DNA of 9,879 nt, taken from positions 1-9,879 of the forward strand of contig SXHT01000251.1 in the NCBI GenBank assembly GCA_005773095.1, in the 5' to 3' direction. The DNA is from Planctomycetaceae bacterium (GTDB lineage: Bacteria; Planctomycetota; Planctomycetia; Pirellulales; PALSA-1355). Shown one piece after another: positions 6,733 through 9,879 of this stretch (position 1 is the stretch's first letter; every line of letters begins with the position of its first letter). Made by a program: the position numbers and the translations under genes. The notes under the pieces were generated by a model that was given only the letters and a program-made list of their open reading frames with translations, was not told the origin of the DNA and made no database searches.

Positions 6733-7050
6733 CCTGGCATGAAACGCCTGCCCACGGAGCCCAACGATCACCCGCTGTTTCGTCGCACGGCAAGCTGGCT
6801 CGCTTGAAGACTTCACCAGATCTTGCAACAACTAGCGCAGGGATCCGGCAATCCAACCGCGGGAGGGGATCGTACGACGGATTTCCAATCCGTCCGGACG
6901 GAATACAACTCGCTGCCGACGATGATGCAATTCCGTCTCACCCTTGTGAATTCTGCCAACCGCAGGCGCTTGAGAAGATGCGTATTCCCCGCGTCATAGA
7001 TTGCTTTGCCTGGCTGCGTGAATCACTGGAAGTGCATGGGCGAATTGGTC
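6733..7050. other. Intergenic spacer between the Asp-box gene and pyrF
   Basis: This 318-base gap holds the inverted repeats described at 6871-6937 and no gene I can support. A 22-codon open frame (6739-6807) follows an AGGAG at 6723-6727 but may be chance. The frame beyond its stop remains open for some 60 codons, yet it runs across the palindromic repeats and is unlikely to be coding. No convincing promoter for pyrF was found: TTGAGA at 6970-6975 lacks a good -10 partner at normal spacing. Confidence 0.5.
6871..6937. repeat. Two adjacent palindromic intergenic elements
   Basis: The first is a perfect 8-bp inverted repeat, GACGGATT (6876-6883) and AATCCGTC (6887-6894), around the loop TCC and preceded by CGTAC. 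The second pairs GACGGAAT (6897-6904) with ATTCCGTC (6930-6937) across a 25-base loop. The left arms of the two are near copies 21 bases apart. A self-complementary GTCCGGAC (6892-6899) joins them. The first part looks superficially like a tRNA anticodon arm with TCC, but no D-arm, T-arm or acceptor stem is present. I remember this sequence type as a dispersed repeat in Planctomycetota and Verrucomicrobia. That is recollection only. Confidence 0.6.
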
Positions 7051-7962
7051 ATGAATTTTGCCGACAAGCTGGCGGAGGCTGTCCAACGGTGCGGAAACCC
7101 CGTGCTCGTGGGGCTCGATCCGCGCTGGGACCAGTTGCCTCAATCGCTGCGGCGGGAAACGGGCGGCGACTTCTGGCTGCAGCGGGCAATCGCCTACCGA
7201 AAGTTTTGTTGCGCGGTCATTGACGTCGTCGCGCCGCTGGTGCCCGCCGTCAAGCCGCAAGCGGCGTTTTTTGAGCAGCTTGGGCCGTTTGGCCTTGCAA
7301 ATCTGGCCTGCGTCATTGTCCACGCGCACGAGCGCGATTTGCTGGTGATTCTGGACGGCAAGCGGAACGACATCGGCAGCACGGCGACTGCGTATGCCGA
7401 AGGTTACCTCGGTGATCACGACCAGAGCGCTTGGGGAGCCGATGCCTTGACGGTAAGCCCGTACCTGGGGGACGACAGCTTGAGGCCGTTCGTAGAAGTC
7501 TGTACGCGGCGCGAAACCGGCATGTATGTGCTGGTAAAAACATCCAATCCGGGGGGGACAACCTTTCAGGATTTGTTGTGTGATGGGCGACCGCTCTACC
7601 GTCACGTGGCAGACCATGTGGAAAAGCTGGCCTGCGAAACTGCTGGCGAATGCGGATACGGCGCTGTGGGGGCCGTCGTGGGCGCCACGTATCCTGAGCA
7701 ACTTGCCGAACTCCGCGCCGCGATGCCGCATTCTTGGTTTCTTGTTCCCGGCTACGGAGCTCAGGGAGGATCGGCTGCCGACGTTGCTGCGGCGTTCGAT
7801 GCCAACGGACTTGGGGCAGTTGTCAACAGCTCGCGCGGGATAATCTTTGCCCACGCGCGTAAGGAGTATGCACACTTCGGCGAGAATCGCTGGCAAGAGG
7901 CGGTTGATGCGGCCACACGCGAAATGATCGAGCAGCTTCGTGCGGTTGCACGCCGTCGCTGA
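7051..7962 (+). CDS. pyrF: Orotidine 5'-phosphate decarboxylase, type 2
   Basis: PyrF converts orotidine monophosphate to UMP with release of carbon dioxide, the last step of de novo pyrimidine synthesis in the cytoplasm. The 303-residue product has the length and motifs of the type-2 (long) subfamily. These are NPVLVGLDPRWD near the N-terminus (16-27), VKPQAAFFE (67-75) with K68 for the phosphoribosyl pocket, the catalytic stretch LDGKRNDIGSTA (101-112) with D102, K104 and D107, VGATYPE (210-216), and the phosphate loop PGYGAQGG (233-240) followed by NSSRGI (259-264). ATG 7051 is chosen because MNFADKLAEA is the usual beginning of this subfamily. Upstream alternatives at 7036 (with GGAAG at 7028-7032) and TTG 7006 add residues that do not look conserved. 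No other pyr gene is in view. It faces ndk convergently with a 60-base gap that lacks a clear terminator. Confidence 0.95.
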   Translation: MNFADKLAEAVQRCGNPVLVGLDPRWDQLPQSLRRETGGDFWLQRAIAYRKFCCAVIDVVAPLVPAVKPQAAFFEQLGPFGLANLACVIVHAHERDLLVILDGKRNDIGSTATAYAEGYLGDHDQSAWGADALTVSPYLGDDSLRPFVEVCTRRETGMYVLVKTSNPGGTTFQDLLCDGRPLYRHVADHVEKLACETAGECGYGAVGAVVGATYPEQLAELRAAMPHSWFLVPGYGAQGGSAADVAAAFDANGLGAVVNSSRGIIFAHARKEYAHFGENRWQEAVDAATREMIEQLRAVARRR

Positions 7963-8022
7963 GCTTGCCAGAGTGCGAGCGATTTTGCGAACGGAATCTG
8001 GGCCCTTGCGTGCATCCAGCAA

Positions 8023-8490
8023 CTATGTCTCGTCGCTGGCGCGCAACCAGGGTGTGATCGTCGGCTCGAACGCGACAAGCTCTTCCGGTTTGAAATATAG
8101 ATTGATCTCGCGGGTGGCTGCTTCGGAACCGTCGCTGGCGTGGACAAGATTCATCTGGCGGCTGGAGCTATAGTCGCCGCGGATCGTTCCGGCGGCTGCT
8201 TTCAAGCCGCTCGTGGCGCCCACCATTTCGCGCACGACCCGGATCGCCTCCAGGCCTTCCACAATCGCCGCCACCACGGGGCCGCCCGTAATAAACTTTT
8301 CCAGCGCAGGATACCAGCCCTTGGCCACGTGCTCGGCATAGTGTTGCCTGGCCAAATCCGGCGTGATTTGCATTAGCTTCATCGCCACGATGTTGAAACC
8401 CTTGTCTTCGAATCGCGACAGAATGCGGCCGGCGAGCCGGCGCTGGATGCAGTCTGGCTTGAGCAATATGAGTGTGCGTTCCACAGACAT
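8023..8490 (-). CDS. ndk: Nucleoside diphosphate kinase
   Basis: Ndk transfers the gamma phosphate between nucleoside di- and triphosphates through a phosphohistidine, balancing NTP and dNTP pools in the cytoplasm. The catalytic histidine is H117 in NLVHASDG (114-121). Every other active-site residue falls on the position seen in the E. coli enzyme: K11, Y51, R87, T93, R104 and N114. The base-stacking position 59 is Trp where Phe is usual. GPVVAAIVEG (70-79) and GTIRGDYSSSRQ (101-112) are typical family segments. At 155 residues it is slightly longer than the common 140-150, with an extended C-terminal tail. It stands alone on the minus strand, convergent with pyrF and divergent from the response regulator, and has its own promoter-like sequence. 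Its role complements that of PyrF in nucleotide supply, but the opposite orientation argues against shared transcription. Confidence 0.97.
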   Translation of the reverse strand: MSVERTLILLKPDCIQRRLAGRILSRFEDKGFNIVAMKLMQITPDLARQHYAEHVAKGWYPALEKFITGGPVVAAIVEGLEAIRVVREMVGATSGLKAAAGTIRGDYSSSRQMNLVHASDGSEAATREINLYFKPEELVAFEPTITPWLRASDET

Positions 8491-8494
8491 CTCC
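8491..8494 (-). promoter_or_regulatory. GGAG directly touching the ndk ATG
   Basis: Read on the minus strand, GGAG immediately precedes the ATG with no spacer. The conserved Ndk N-terminus (ERTLILLKPD) leaves no later start possible, so the start is secure even though the spacing is unusual. Confidence 0.3.
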
Positions 8495-8544
8495 GGTCAG
8501 TGACAGATCGTTTGCGCATGCCTCGCATGGTTTCAGAAAGCGGG

Positions 8545-8573
8545 ATTCTAAGTGATTCACCGCTTTGGCTCAA
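8545..8573 (-). promoter_or_regulatory. Sigma-70-like promoter of ndk, overlapped by a palindrome
   Basis: On the minus strand, TTGAGC (8568-8573) and TAGAAT (8545-8550) are separated by exactly 17 bases, matching four and five of six consensus positions. Transcription would begin near 8538, leaving a leader of about 48 bases. A perfect 7-bp inverted repeat, AAAGCGG (8537-8543) and CCGCTTT (8560-8566), brackets the -10 box and could be an operator. Confidence 0.45.
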
Positions 8574-8981
8574 GCGCGCAGGAAGGCCACGCGAGGGCCC
8601 GGGACTGGTTCCTGTTTCCCGGCGAAGTTGCGAGAGGCGTGCCGTGCTGTTGGGTGGTAAGGGAACGTATTTCCCTGAAGAAAGTGCGTATGAAACTCGC
8701 TTTTTTTGTCCATCAGCGGCCGGGTCAACGGCATTTCGAACGATCCCTGCCGAGCGGTTTGCCGCGATTGGCTTTGGCGCGCCATGAAAACAGGATCTGC
8801 GGGGGTACTCATCCCCGACCAGTTGCCTATGATAATGCTAGCGATCTTCCGACAGCGGCCCAACGATTGGGCGGTGAGGTGCGGCCCTGCCAGCCGTTGG
8901 CCACGGCTTTCCCGTCGAGGCGATGGTTGAATCACGAATCGTCGGAGATTGAAACCTAACGGGGCTTGGGGGTCTGGAACG

Positions 8982-9620
8982 ATGGCAGTTAAGGTATTGG
9001 TTGTGGATGATCACGAGGTTGTTCGTGCGGGCGTCGCCGGTTTACTTTCAGAATCGAATGTCAAGATTGTGGCTGAGGCCAGGACCAGTTCGGAGGCTGT
9101 GAAAATGGCCTCCAAGCACAAGCCGGACGTGATTCTGCTGGATATCCGCCTGCCCGACGGGGATGGTTTGGATCTGATACCGAAGATCAAGAAGTCGGCG
9201 CCGCACGCCTCGGTGGTTGTGCTGTCGGCGTACGATAACCCGACGTACGTTGCCCGCGCAGTCGCCTCAGGCGCTGTGGATTTCATGCTCAAGGGCGCAA
9301 CACGGCAAGCGTTACTGACTGCGATTCACGCGGCGGCTGAGGGCAAGAGCCCCTGTTCGGCGGGTGCATTGGCCAGGGTCGCCGGTGCCATGGCCAAGAG
9401 AAGCGCGCTCGAAATCGAGGACGGCAAGATCACGCTCACCAATCGCGAAGCACAGGTGCTGCGTCATATTGCTTTGGGATTGAGCAACAAAGAGATCGCC
9501 AGCGCGTTGAATATCAGCATCGAGACGGTGAAGGAGCACGTGCAGAACATACTCCGCAAGATCGGGGTCACCGATCGCACCCAAGCCGCGGTTTGGGCCG
9601 TCAAGCAGAACCTGGTGTAG
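8982..9620 (+). CDS. NarL/FixJ (LuxR)-type response regulator
   Basis: This is a cytoplasmic two-component regulator that binds DNA after phosphorylation by a histidine kinase. The receiver domain (residues 3-120) has acidic pair D9/D10, phosphoacceptor D54 in ILLDIRLPDGDG (51-62), S82 in place of the conserved Thr/Ser, and K104 in FMLKGA (101-106). The C-terminal LuxR helix-turn-helix (about 150-210) reads LTNREAQVLRHIALGLSNKE (152-171), then IASALNISIETVKEHVQNIL, as expected for the NarL class. ATG 8982 is chosen because MAVKVLVVDDHEVV is the normal family start. A TTG at 8949 would add 11 residues of no recognisable origin. The length of 212 is typical. No histidine kinase lies in the window, so its signal and targets are unknown, and it may be an orphan or be paired elsewhere. 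Confidence 0.93.
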   Translation: MAVKVLVVDDHEVVRAGVAGLLSESNVKIVAEARTSSEAVKMASKHKPDVILLDIRLPDGDGLDLIPKIKKSAPHASVVVLSAYDNPTYVARAVASGAVDFMLKGATRQALLTAIHAAAEGKSPCSAGALARVAGAMAKRSALEIEDGKITLTNREAQVLRHIALGLSNKEIASALNISIETVKEHVQNILRKIGVTDRTQAAVWAVKQNLV

Positions 9621-9697
9621 GCCAACTGGCCAAGCCGACGTGGTCAATCGCCGACGAGCGAAACCATCGCCGGCTTTACCGCGGCAATAAGGGCCGA

Positions 9698-9879
9698 TCA
9701 ATTTTTCGCCGCTTCCAACCGCGGCGTCAGCACCAATCGCACTTTAGTGCCTTTGGCAGGTAAGGCATCGGTGTTGGCGGAGAAGGCGAGCGCGTTGTTC
9801 GACTGGCTGCTCTCGATCGGCAGATCCAGCATGGCGGTAGGGAAATTACTCACGCAAATCAGGTCGCCGCCGTCGGCCA
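9698..9879 (-). CDS. C-terminal part of a planctomycete-type YdjY-like protein (cut by window edge)
   Basis: Fifty-nine codons and a TGA stop are visible, and the gene continues beyond the right edge. The peptide includes GGDLICVSNFPTAMLDLPIE (residues 3-22 of the visible part), then SSQSNNALAF, and ends VRLVLTPRLEAAKN. The SNFPTAMLDLPI-SSQSN pattern resembles the C-terminus of exported YdjY-domain proteins common in Planctomycetota. This is from memory and no catalytic motif is visible. It is convergent with the response regulator across a 77-base gap in which I see no clear terminator; GGCCAACTGGCC at 9620-9631 is a short symmetric sequence only. Confidence 0.65.
   Translation of the reverse strand, partial: ADGGDLICVSNFPTAMLDLPIESSQSNNALAFSANTDALPAKGTKVRLVLTPRLEAAKN

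Larger units (their letters stand above)
8491..8981. other. Divergent intergenic region between ndk and the response regulator
   Basis: This 491-base stretch holds the ndk promoter and several small inverted repeats: AGGGAA/TTCCCT (8660-8665 / 8671-8676), CGGGG/CCCCG (8800-8804 / 8813-8817) and GCCCAA/TTGGGC with a CGA loop (8858-8863 / 8867-8872). GATAAT at 8831-8836 resembles a -10 box facing the response regulator but has no -35 partner at normal spacing. Open frames of up to 135 codons cross the region on both strands, but none has a ribosome binding site or a protein-like composition, so I call no gene here. Confidence 0.5.

Noticed and set aside
6871..6899. A tRNA-like anticodon arm (5-bp stem, loop TTTCCAA) suggesting tRNA-Gly(TCC)
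   Set aside because: No D-arm, T-arm with GGTTCGA, or acceptor stem flanks it. It is better explained as a palindromic intergenic repeat.
6390..7223. 277-codon plus-strand frame spanning the end of the Asp-box gene and the start of pyrF
   Set aside because: It overlaps two confidently identified genes in another frame, crosses the palindromic repeats and shows no domain.
7963..8022. CCAGA/TCTGG pairing as a bidirectional terminator between pyrF and ndk
   Set aside because: Five base pairs with a 24-base loop and no T-run on either side is too weak.
8681..8707. Weak hairpin AAAGTG/CGCTTT followed by a T-run, as an intrinsic terminator
   Set aside because: The stem is AT-rich with a wobble pair and an 11-base loop, and no plus-strand gene lies upstream for it to terminate.
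8552..8959. 135-codon plus-strand frame in the ndk/response-regulator gap, and a 121-codon frame on the other strand
   Set aside because: No ribosome binding site and no motif, and the composition looks like translated non-coding DNA. Its upstream end overlaps the ndk promoter.

Overview
The window looks like ordinary chromosomal DNA from a free-living, GC-rich bacterium, most probably a member of the Planctomycetota (Pirellulales-like). This placement is inference. It rests on a secreted Asp-box (sialidase-like) protein, a type-2 PyrF with a DGKRND active-site stretch, a partial gene whose C-terminus resembles planctomycetal YdjY-domain proteins, weak and irregular ribosome binding sites, GTG starts, and short palindromic intergenic repeats of a kind I remember from planctomycete and verrucomicrobial genomes. 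No database search could be run.

Layout: 1-242 is non-coding upstream DNA with one repeat-like motif. 243-2852 (+) encodes a UvrA-family excinuclease ATPase with a shortened first zinc/insertion region. 2916-3797 (+) encodes an unrecognised protein that reads like a degenerate, shortened glycoside hydrolase family 2 protein. 3842-4873 (+) encodes a ThiF/MoeB/HesA-type E1-like adenylyltransferase with a C-terminal extension. These three genes are on the same strand with gaps of about 63 and 44 bases and may be one transcription unit. 5065-6732 (+) encodes an exported protein with an N-terminal lectin-like domain and five Asp-box motifs, preceded by a sigma-70-like promoter that overlaps a 10-base direct repeat. 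6733-7050 is an intergenic spacer with two adjacent perfect inverted repeats. 7051-7962 (+) is pyrF. 8023-8490 (-) is ndk, convergent with pyrF, with a good sigma-70-like promoter overlapped by a palindrome. 8491-8981 is a divergent intergenic region. 8982-9620 (+) is a NarL/LuxR-type response regulator without its kinase in view. 9698-9879 (-) is the C-terminal end of a gene running in from the right edge.

The genes do not form one pathway: DNA repair (UvrA), pyrimidine synthesis (PyrF), nucleotide triphosphate balance (Ndk), signalling (response regulator) and an exported carbohydrate-related protein sit side by side. No mobile element, CRISPR array, rRNA or tRNA gene, or obvious defence system was found. 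The points most worth a second look are the UvrA that appears to keep its UvrB-binding domain but lack most of its insertion domain, the degenerate GH2-like protein next to an E1-like enzyme, and the two intergenic palindromes that share one design (CGTA, perfect 7-8 bp stem, TCC loop) with different stem sequences.
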